Of a stretch of 5,238 nt of DNA, positions 1-4,819 are shown piece by piece. Position numbers and translations under genes: made by a program. This stretch comes from an uncultured Collinsella sp. GTDB taxonomy: Bacteria; Actinomycetota; Coriobacteriia; Coriobacteriales; Coriobacteriaceae. Positions within the stretch are counted from its first letter, which is position 1. Each line of letters opens with the position of its first letter. The stretch spans positions 1-5,238 of the forward strand of contig CAJLAN010000133.1 in assembly GCA_905204635.1 (NCBI GenBank). Direction: 5' to 3'. Under the pieces are notes generated by a model. That model saw only the letters and a list, made by a program, of their open reading frames with translations, searched no databases and had not been told where the DNA came from.

Positions 1-28
1 CCGCCGTTCTTTAACGGCGGCTTTTCTT
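1..28 (+). terminator. Intrinsic terminator at the left edge
   Basis: An 8-bp perfect stem (CCGCCGTT / AACGGCGG, 1-8 and 13-20) with a CTTT loop is followed on the plus strand by the T-rich run CTTTTCTTGTT. This is the form of a Rho-independent terminator for a plus-strand gene that would end left of the window. The stem also lies about 55 nt downstream of the minus-strand glycosyltransferase stop, so it may work in both directions. Whether a minus-strand U-tract exists cannot be seen, because the sequence ends at the stem. Confidence 0.65.
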
Positions 29-75
29 GTTGGTGGCTATCTGCGCAGTGGTGCCAATAGTATTTTGCGGAAGAT

Positions 76-1047
76 CTACCTCTCGCTTGGCATGGAAGTA
101 GGGTGGCCGGGCTGGTCGTCGTAGGCGTATTTGCTGTACACGTTGACCTCCCACTGCTTTTTTTCGACCTTTGCTACAGAATCTAGGATGAAGCCGGTCG
201 CAAGGCTCAGGCCGCACAGGAACATAAACGAGGCGGCGAGCATAGCGGTGGGGAAGCGCGGGACGAGGCCGGTCTGGAAATATTCGACAACGATGGGCAT
301 GCCCAGGGCGAGGCCGAATACCGCGAACAGAAGCGCAACGAGGCTGAAGAACTTCAGCGGGCGGTAGTCCTTGAACAGCGTGCCGATCATCGCAACGACT
401 TTAATGCCGTCGCTCACGGTGTTGAGTTTGGACTCGGAACCCTCGGGACGGTCGCGGTACTCGATGGGCACATCTTTGATGCGCCAGCGGTGGTCGACGG
501 CGTGGATCGAGAGCTCGGTTTCGATCTGAAAGCCCTCGGAAAGCACTGGGAAGGTTTTAACGAACGGGCGGCTCATGGCGCGGTAGCCTGTCATGACGTC
601 ATCGAAGCTGTAGCCATAGATCCACTTGATCATGGCGCGGACCAGATTATTGCCAAAGCCGTGGAAGGCACGCTTGTTCTCCTCGGCGTAGGTGCCGTTG
701 GAAAGGCGATCGCCTACGGTCATGTCGGCCGTGCCGTTAAGGATGGGCTCGCAGAGGGCCTTGGCCGCCTCGGCGGGGTAGGTGTCGTCTCCGTCGACCA
801 TCAGGTAGCAATCGGCGTCGATATCGCGAAACATCTGGCGGCACACGTTGCCCTTTCCCTGACGGGGCTCAAAGCGGACTGTGGCGCCGTGCTCGGTGGC
901 AATGCGTGAGGTATCGTCCGACGAGTTGTTGTCATAGACATAGACCGTCGCCTGCGGAAGCTCGCGGTGAAAGTCGTCGATGACTTTGCCGATCGTGAGC
1001 GCTTCGTTGTAGCAAGGGATGATGACGGCGATGGATTCAGAATTCAC
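76..1047 (-). CDS. Family 2 glycosyltransferase, DPM1/DPG-synthase-like, with two C-terminal membrane helices
   Basis: This 323-residue protein is an inverting GT-A glycosyltransferase of family GT2. It probably transfers a sugar from a nucleotide donor to a polyprenyl phosphate or envelope glycan at the cytoplasmic membrane. Visible motifs are the N-terminal VIIPCYNE strand-loop (about residues 8-15), DNNSSDDT (39-46) for nucleotide binding, and DGDDTYP (85-91), which holds the DXD metal site. GDRL (112-115) and an MTGYRAMSR segment resemble the acceptor region of dolichyl/undecaprenyl-phosphate sugar synthases. Two hydrophobic segments (about 232-256 and 267-288) form a C-terminal membrane anchor, followed by a charged tail. 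The start is GTG at 1047, with AAGGAG six bases upstream; the stop is TAG. It is transcribed divergently from the polysaccharide ABC exporter, which suggests a related envelope-glycan role (inference). The exact sugar donor and acceptor cannot be read from the sequence. Confidence 0.88.
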   Translation of the reverse strand: MNSESIAVIIPCYNEALTIGKVIDDFHRELPQATVYVYDNNSSDDTSRIATEHGATVRFEPRQGKGNVCRQMFRDIDADCYLMVDGDDTYPAEAAKALCEPILNGTADMTVGDRLSNGTYAEENKRAFHGFGNNLVRAMIKWIYGYSFDDVMTGYRAMSRPFVKTFPVLSEGFQIETELSIHAVDHRWRIKDVPIEYRDRPEGSESKLNTVSDGIKVVAMIGTLFKDYRPLKFFSLVALLFAVFGLALGMPIVVEYFQTGLVPRFPTAMLAASFMFLCGLSLATGFILDSVAKVEKKQWEVNVYSKYAYDDQPGHPTSMPSER

Positions 1048-1053
1048 TTAATG

Positions 1054-1059
1054 CTCCTT
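1054..1059 (-). promoter_or_regulatory. Ribosome binding site of the glycosyltransferase
   Basis: The minus strand reads AAGGAG six bases before the GTG at 1047. This supports the GTG as the true start; no in-frame ATG lies at a better distance. Confidence 0.8.
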
Positions 1060-1077
1060 ATACATTCAATCCTAGAA

Positions 1078-1106
1078 AGTATAGCCGTTTGGGCCTGGCA
1101 TCCTAA
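1078..1106 (-). promoter_or_regulatory. Candidate promoter of the glycosyltransferase
   Basis: The minus strand carries TATACT (1083 down to 1078), a 5/6 match to the -10 consensus, about 30 bases before the GTG. The hexamer 17 bp upstream, TTAGGA (1106-1101), is only a weak -35 match (3/6). The location is right for a sigma-70-type promoter with a short leader, but the call rests almost wholly on the -10 box. Confidence 0.4.
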
Positions 1107-1162
1107 GATGTGGGTTAGTTCTCCAGTTTTGTTGCGCGAATCGTTTGCATGGCCGTCGGGTC

Positions 1163-1168
1163 TATACT
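1163..1168 (+). promoter_or_regulatory. Candidate -10 box of the ABC exporter operon
   Basis: TATACT stands 40 bases before the GTG of the permease, so a start about seven bases downstream would leave a leader of roughly 33 nt including the ribosome binding site. No good -35 hexamer is seen at 16-18 bp. The box matches the -10 candidate on the opposite strand (CTATACT in both), which fits a divergent promoter pair. Confidence 0.4.
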
Positions 1169-1192
1169 GTTCGTTTGTCAACGATTACGAGT

Positions 1193-1199
1193 AAAGGAG
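1193..1199 (+). promoter_or_regulatory. Ribosome binding site that sets the permease start
   Basis: AAAGGAG sits eight bases before the GTG at 1208. The open frame extends upstream to a TTG at 1145, but that codon has no Shine-Dalgarno and lies upstream of the likely -10 box. The GTG at 1208 is therefore the better start. Confidence 0.8.
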
Positions 1200-1207
1200 T
1201 TGCATCC

Positions 1208-2053
1208 GTGTCGGATCAGACAAAGCAACAAGAAACTCGCAGTCTGCCTGCGACGTTTGCTAAGAACGAATTTGAGAAGGACGCGTTTATCCTTCGTCAG
1301 CTGGTTACCAAGGATTTTAAGATCAAGTATCGCCGTAGCGTTCTGGGCGTCGCATGGTCGGTGCTCAACCCGCTGCTGATGATGATCGTCATGGCCATCG
1401 TGTTCTCGACGATTTTTGGCCAGGGCCGCAATGGCTCAATGACGCCCGAGATGTACCCGCTGTACTTGATCGTGGGTAACATCACCTTTGCCGTCATGTC
1501 TGAGTCTACTAACCAGGCCCTGACGTCGATCGTGGGCGCTGCCCCTCTGCTCAAGAAGGTTAAGGTGCACCGCTGGGTTTTCCCGGTGCAGAAGGTGCTC
1601 TTCTCGCTGGTCAACTTTGCCTTCTCGCTGGTCGCCGTCGCCATCGTCATGCTGTGGTTCCGCGTTATGCCTTCTTGGCACCTGATTCTGTTGCCGGTTT
1701 GCCTGCTGCTGCTTATGTGCTTCTGCATGGGCCTGGGCATGATGCTCTCTGCCCTTACGGTCTTCTTCCGCGACGTTATGCATCTGTGGAGCGTCGTCAT
1801 TACGGCGTGGACTTACATTACGCCCATCTTCTGGACGACTGACTATATTGCGCAAATGCCGCATCTCGTGCGTATCTTGATGTATGCGAACCCCATGTTC
1901 AACTACCTGCAGTTTATGCGCGATATCTTCCTGTTCCAGACTACGCCCTCGCTTATGACGTTTGGTATGTGCGTCGCTTGGGCGGTTCTTGCTCTTGCCG
2001 TTGGCTACACCGTGTTCCATAAGTCCGAGCGCAAGTTCATCCTCTACATCTAA
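1208..2053 (+). CDS. Polysaccharide ABC exporter permease, Wzm/TagG/RfbA family (ABC-2 type)
   Basis: This 281-residue integral membrane subunit belongs to the ABC-2 exporters that move lipid-linked polysaccharides or teichoic acids across the cytoplasmic membrane. The cytoplasmic N-terminus ends in the family pattern KDFKIKYRRSVLGVAW followed by NPLL (about residues 35-57), an interfacial helix leading into membrane helix 1. About six hydrophobic segments follow. The stretch FFRDVMHLWSVV, then a Tyr/Ile/Thr-Pro-Ile-Phe-Trp segment, is typical of Wzm and TagG proteins, as is the aromatic YANPMF near the C-terminus. The length is normal for the family (about 260-290). The ATPase gene begins 11 bases after the stop, and the permease stop TAA overlaps the ATPase ribosome binding site, so the two form an operon and presumably a 2+2 complex. 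The cargo is unknown; a cell-wall rhamnan or teichoic-type polymer would be reasonable in this kind of organism (inference). Confidence 0.9.
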   Translation: MSDQTKQQETRSLPATFAKNEFEKDAFILRQLVTKDFKIKYRRSVLGVAWSVLNPLLMMIVMAIVFSTIFGQGRNGSMTPEMYPLYLIVGNITFAVMSESTNQALTSIVGAAPLLKKVKVHRWVFPVQKVLFSLVNFAFSLVAVAIVMLWFRVMPSWHLILLPVCLLLLMCFCMGLGMMLSALTVFFRDVMHLWSVVITAWTYITPIFWTTDYIAQMPHLVRILMYANPMFNYLQFMRDIFLFQTTPSLMTFGMCVAWAVLALAVGYTVFHKSERKFILYI

Positions 2054-2057
2054 GGAG
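2052..2057 (+). promoter_or_regulatory. Ribosome binding site of the exporter ATPase, overlapping the permease stop
   Basis: AAGGAG begins inside the TAA stop of the permease gene. It is seven bases from the ATG at 2065 and four from an in-frame GTG at 2062, so the ATG is preferred. The overlap suggests translational coupling of permease and ATPase. Confidence 0.75.
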
Positions 2058-2064
2058 TGCTGTG

Positions 2065-2832
2065 ATGACTGAATCTGTTGTTGATTACAGCGAGCAGCCT
2101 CTGGCTGTCGAGGTCGACGACGTCACCATGATCTTTAACATGGCGTCCGAGTCGCTGACCAACCTCAAGGAGTACTTCATTAAGCTTGCCAAGCACGAGC
2201 TGTTCTTTGAGGAGTTTAGGGCGCTTAAGCACATCTCGTTTGATATTCATCGCGGCGAGGTTGTGGGTCTGGTCGGCACCAATGGCTCCGGCAAGTCTAC
2301 GATGCTCAAGATTATCGCTGGCGTTCTTGAGCCTAGCGAGGGCAGCGTTAAGGTGCACGGTAACATCGCGCCGCTGATTGAGCTTGGCGCCGGCTTTGAC
2401 CCCGAGCTGACCGCCCGCGAGAACATCTATCTGAACGGCGCCCTGCTCGGCTATACCAAGGAGTTCATCGACGCCAACTTTGACGGCATTATTGAGTTCG
2501 CTGAGCTGCAGAACTTTGTCGATATGCCGCTTAAGAACTTCTCCTCGGGCATGGTGGCGCGTATCGCCTTTGCAATCGCGACGATTACCGAGCCCGATAT
2601 TCTGATCGTTGACGAGACGCTGTCCGTCGGTGATGTGTTCTTCCAGCAGAAGTGCGAGGCCCGCATCCAGCACTTTATCCAGAGCGGCGACGTGACGGTT
2701 CTGTTCGTTTCGCACTCCATGGAGCAGGTTGAGCGCATCTGCCAGCGTGCCGTTTGGATTGAGAAGGGTGACCTTCGCATGGACGGCCCGGTCAGTGAGG
2801 TCTGCAAGGCGTATCGCGAGCAGTTCAACTAG
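2065..2832 (+). CDS. Polysaccharide ABC exporter ATPase, Wzt/TagH family, short form
   Basis: This 255-residue nucleotide-binding subunit powers the permease encoded just upstream. Walker A is GTNGSGKST (71-79). The Q-loop region has the Wzt/TagH-type sequence ELGAGFDPELTARENI (106-121), with Glu where many ABC proteins have Gln. The signature motif is SSGM (160-163) rather than LSGGQ, also usual in this family. Walker B ILIVDE (179-184) holds catalytic Glu184, SVGD (187-190) is the D-loop, and His217 in VSHSME is the switch histidine. About 50 residues precede the core, including a charged helix typical of polysaccharide exporters. The protein ends soon after the nucleotide-binding domain, so it lacks the C-terminal carbohydrate-binding domain of O-antigen Wzt proteins that recognise a terminal glycan cap. 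Export is thus probably not gated by such a cap (inference from family knowledge). Confidence 0.92.
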   Translation: MTESVVDYSEQPLAVEVDDVTMIFNMASESLTNLKEYFIKLAKHELFFEEFRALKHISFDIHRGEVVGLVGTNGSGKSTMLKIIAGVLEPSEGSVKVHGNIAPLIELGAGFDPELTARENIYLNGALLGYTKEFIDANFDGIIEFAELQNFVDMPLKNFSSGMVARIAFAIATITEPDILIVDETLSVGDVFFQQKCEARIQHFIQSGDVTVLFVSHSMEQVERICQRAVWIEKGDLRMDGPVSEVCKAYREQFN

Positions 2833-2834
2833 GT

Positions 2835-2840
2835 TATAAT
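2835..2840 (+). promoter_or_regulatory. Candidate -10 box of the tRNA-Arg gene
   Basis: A perfect TATAAT lies three bases after the ATPase stop and 46 bases before the tRNA. A start near 2847 would give a pre-tRNA leader of about 40 nt. No convincing -35 hexamer is found at 16-18 bp, so the tRNA could also be transcribed by read-through from the exporter operon. Confidence 0.4.
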
Positions 2841-2886
2841 TACTTGCGCCTGACAGGCTTGTGCTTGCTTGGGCGTGCGGTTATTT

Positions 2887-2963
2887 GCTCCATTAGCTCA
2901 GTTGGATAGAGCAGGGGACTTCTAATCCCAAGGTCGACGGTTCGAATCCGCCATGGAGCACCA
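2887..2963 (+). tRNA. tRNA-Arg, anticodon TCT
   Basis: The 77-base sequence folds as a cloverleaf. The acceptor stem is GCTCCAT / ATGGAGC (seven pairs) and the D stem is GCTC / GAGC. The anticodon loop CTTCTAA holds TCT at 2921-2923, which reads AGA, and the T loop is TTCGAAT. The discriminator is A, and CCA is encoded at 2961-2963. The A at D-loop position 20 is the known arginine identity element. Two stem mismatches are visible: G-A at the first pair of the anticodon stem (27-43) and A-C at the second pair of the T stem (50-64). The rest is intact, so it should be functional. A terminator follows 10 bases downstream. Confidence 0.96.
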
Positions 2964-2973
2964 TCGTTTATTA

Positions 2974-3004
2974 AGCCCGGACCGCTAGGTGGTCTGGGCT
3001 TTTT
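2974..3004 (+). terminator. Intrinsic terminator downstream of tRNA-Arg
   Basis: The 10-bp stem AGCCCGGACC / GGTCTGGGCT (one G-T pair) has a seven-base loop and runs directly into TTTTT on the plus strand (3000-3004). It is a clear Rho-independent terminator for the tRNA and any read-through from the exporter operon. It lies between convergent units (aroQ ends at 3067). On the minus strand the stem is followed by TAATAAAC, with no T-run, so it would be a weak stop for aroQ. Confidence 0.88.
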
Positions 3005-3066
3005 CATCTTGTGTGCTGCTGGAGCCGAGCGCGAGCAAGCCGCTGCTGTTTGTTGGGGTTGGCATT

Positions 3067-3504
3067 TTACTTTTCGAGACGCTCCCTCAGCAGCTCCAGC
3101 GCGTGAGCGTAGCCCTGCAGTCCTTCGCCGGTGATGGTGGCGAAGCAGGCTAGGCGTGCATAGCTCACCTGGCGGAAGTCCTCGCGGGTCTCGACGGCGC
3201 TGATGTGAACCTCGACGGCAGGGATGGCGACGGCTTTGAGCGCGTCCAGGATGGCCACGCTGGTGTGCGTGTAAGCCGCCGGGTTGATGACGATGCCGTC
3301 GACCTTGCCGTATGCCTCCTGGATTTTGTCGACGATGCTGCCCTCGTGGTTGGACTGGAAGATCTCGACCTCGTCGTAGCCCTGTGCGGTGCCCGCTTCC
3401 TGGCAGATCTGCACTAAGCGGTCGTAGTTGTCGCTGCCATAGATGCCCGGCTCGCGAATGCCGAGCATGTTGAGGTTGGGGCCGTTGATGACGAGTGCTT
3501 TCAT
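3067..3504 (-). CDS. aroQ: 3-dehydroquinate dehydratase, type II
   Basis: AroQ removes water from 3-dehydroquinate to give 3-dehydroshikimate, the third shikimate-pathway step, through the enolate mechanism of type II enzymes (usually dodecamers). The 145 residues match the family's usual length. The N-terminal INGPNLNMLG (6-15) precedes catalytic Arg17 and Tyr22 in the flexible lid. FQSNHEG (49-55) and INPAAYTHTS (73-82, with Asn74) form the active-site loops, and VEVHIS (97-102) supplies the catalytic His100. After HIS the usual Asn is replaced by Ala (SAVETREDFRQVSY). The other conserved residues remain, so the protein should be active. The ATG at 3504 has an AAAGGAAG ribosome binding site about five bases upstream. 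It is the last gene of a minus-strand run after the aroE-aroK fusion, 64 bases downstream of that stop, with a strong inverted repeat in the gap. Confidence 0.95.
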   Translation of the reverse strand: MKALVINGPNLNMLGIREPGIYGSDNYDRLVQICQEAGTAQGYDEVEIFQSNHEGSIVDKIQEAYGKVDGIVINPAAYTHTSVAILDALKAVAIPAVEVHISAVETREDFRQVSYARLACFATITGEGLQGYAHALELLRERLEK

Positions 3505-3509
3505 GGTTG

Positions 3510-3517
3510 CTTCCTTT
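3510..3517 (-). promoter_or_regulatory. Ribosome binding site of aroQ
   Basis: The minus strand reads AAAGGAAG five bases before the aroQ ATG. The CAAAGG part is complementary to CCTTTG in the second arm of the upstream inverted repeat, so it could be masked in an alternative fold. Confidence 0.75.
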
Positions 3518-3526
3518 GCGGTTGGA

Positions 3527-3565
3527 AAGCCACCACAAAGGTGCCTGTCCCCTTTGTGGTGGCTT
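3527..3565 (-). repeat. Perfect 15-bp inverted repeat between aroE-aroK and aroQ
   Basis: The arms AAGCCACCACAAAGG (3527-3541) and CCTTTGTGGTGGCTT (3551-3565) are perfectly complementary around a nine-base loop. Across the loop the minus strand reads GGGGACAGGCACC. The hairpin begins three bases after the aroE-aroK stop and ends nine bases before the aroQ ribosome binding site. It lacks a real U-tract on either strand (only TTT then CC on the minus strand), so it is not a good intrinsic terminator. It looks like a dispersed intergenic palindromic repeat (REP-like), an mRNA-stabilising or processing hairpin, or a translation control element. I recall similar GGGGACAGGCACC palindromes from other bacterial genomes, but this is memory, not a search. 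Confidence 0.8.
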
Positions 3566-3568
3566 AGG

Positions 3569-4819
3569 TTAGAGAGCGGGTGGGAGGGTCTCGAGGAGGG
3601 CTTGGGCGGTGTTGGCGGCGCAGTCGCGTGAGTCGATGATGTAGTCGGCCCAGGCGCGGTAGCGCGGCATGCGCTGCTCCACCAGCTTGTCGATACCGTC
3701 GCGGGCGGTGATGGGGCGTCCCTTGTGGGCGAGCTCGTCGAGCTTGCGGTTGAGCATCACGATTTGGCTGTTCTGGTGCAGCAGCGGATAGTTCTCGTCA
3801 CGCGTGACCACGCCGCCGCCGGTTGAGAGCACCAGGCCGCTGCGCTTGGAGATGTCGGCCAGCGTAGCCGTCTCCTGTTCGCGGAAGGCCGCCTCGCCGC
3901 GCTCGACGATAAAGTCGGCACAGGGCATGCCCAGGCGCTTCTCGAGGGCGCGATCGAGGTCGATGTGCTCGCGGCCCGTGCGCAGGGCGATCTGCTCACC
4001 CACGCGGGTCTTGCCCGAACCCGGCATGCCGATCAGCGCGATGTTTTGTTCGCGGCGGGACAGACGCTCCGTTACGTCCAAGATGCGCTTGCGCGGGGTG
4101 ACCTGGCCGGTATAGCGCTCAACGGCCTGTGCCGCCTGTGCCACAAGCATGAGCAGACCACCGATGCAGGGGATTCCGCGACGCTCGGCCTCGAGCATCA
4201 GGCCCGTGCGGGCGGGGTTGTAGACAATGTCGATAACGCCTTCGAGCGCATCGAGCCCTTCGAGTGTGCAAGGCGCGTCGGGGCAGTGGGGGAACATGCC
4301 GGCAGGCGTGCAGTTGACGAGCAGGGCGGCGTCGGACTGCTGCGCGATATTGCCGTAGTTGACCTCGCTCGTGCGACCGACTGGTACGACGACGGCGCCC
4401 AAGTCGCCGAGCACCATGCTGGCCGTAGTGCCCGCGCCACCGGTGGCACCGAGCACGAGGACCTTCTTGCCGGCAACCTCTACGCCCAACTCCTCGACCA
4501 GGCACTGGAAACCGAAGTAGTCGGTGTTGTCGCCGCGCAGGCGGCCATCGGGCAGGCGTGTGATGGTGTTGACGTTGCCCATGCGCTCGGCGAGCGGGCT
4601 CAACTCGTCTAGGTATTCCATGACGGCGCGCTTGTAGGGGATGGTCACGTTGGTGCCCTCCCATTCGTCGCCGGTCATAAAGGCCGCGAGGTCTTCGGGC
4701 TCGCGTTCAAAACGCACGTATTCAAGCCCCGCGAGCTCCTTGTAGATGGTCGGGGTGTAGCTGTGGCCCAGCACGCGGCCCAGCACGCCGTAGGGACGGG
4801 TTGCGGCGGTATCGGTCAT
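3569..4819 (-). CDS. aroE-aroK: Bifunctional shikimate dehydrogenase / shikimate kinase fusion
   Basis: This 416-residue protein joins two consecutive steps: NADP(H)-dependent reduction of 3-dehydroshikimate to shikimate, then ATP-dependent 3-phosphorylation. The AroE domain spans about residues 8-240. It has HSYTP (19-23) at the substrate site, NVTIPYK with catalytic Lys63, NVNT (82-85), GDNTDYFGF with catalytic Asp100, a nucleotide loop GATGGAGTT (124-132), GRT (148-150), NCTPAGMFP (169-177) and GGLLMLVAQAA with Gln228. The AroK domain spans about 258-412. It has Walker A GMPGSGKT (264-271), DLD (287-289), FRE with Arg313, GGG (334-336), the lid GRPIT (367-371) and the C-terminal RYRAWADY. 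Both domains look complete, so this is a real fusion rather than a frameshift. Some AroE positions differ from the textbook consensus. The ATG abuts the pheA stop (TAGATG), with GGAGGT seven bases upstream. Confidence 0.95.
   Translation of the reverse strand: MTDTAATRPYGVLGRVLGHSYTPTIYKELAGLEYVRFEREPEDLAAFMTGDEWEGTNVTIPYKRAVMEYLDELSPLAERMGNVNTITRLPDGRLRGDNTDYFGFQCLVEELGVEVAGKKVLVLGATGGAGTTASMVLGDLGAVVVPVGRTSEVNYGNIAQQSDAALLVNCTPAGMFPHCPDAPCTLEGLDALEGVIDIVYNPARTGLMLEAERRGIPCIGGLLMLVAQAAQAVERYTGQVTPRKRILDVTERLSRREQNIALIGMPGSGKTRVGEQIALRTGREHIDLDRALEKRLGMPCADFIVERGEAAFREQETATLADISKRSGLVLSTGGGVVTRDENYPLLHQNSQIVMLNRKLDELAHKGRPITARDGIDKLVEQRMPRYRAWADYIIDSRDCAANTAQALLETLPPAL

Noticed and set aside
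490..909. Plus-strand open frame of 139 codons opposite the glycosyltransferase
   Set aside because: It is an antisense shadow of a clear GT2 gene, caused by GC-rich codon structure; it has no recognisable domain.
1145..1207. Upstream extension of the permease to a TTG start
   Set aside because: It has no Shine-Dalgarno, covers the likely -10 box, and the GTG at 1208 has a strong AAAGGAG at ideal spacing.
2050..2715. Minus-strand open frame opposite the exporter ATPase
   Set aside because: The ATPase frame holds all ABC motifs, and the antisense product is low-complexity and unlike any family I know.
2887..3066. tRNA-Arg as an integration site with a mobile element
   Set aside because: No integrase and no second copy of the tRNA 3' end is seen. 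The downstream stretch is a terminator and then about 60 bases before the aroQ end in which I see nothing.
2840..3538. Long minus-strand open frame running across the tRNA and overlapping aroQ
   Set aside because: It is in another frame from aroQ, and its C-terminal part is simply the antisense of tRNA-Arg, a well-known source of false proteins. There is no ribosome binding site or domain.
3527..3565. The inverted repeat as an ordinary Rho-independent terminator of aroE-aroK
   Set aside because: The stem is strong, but only three T bases follow on the minus strand before CC, and none follow on the plus strand.
3965..4612. Plus-strand open frame opposite aroE-aroK
   Set aside because: It is an antisense shadow of a gene with full catalytic motifs in both domains.
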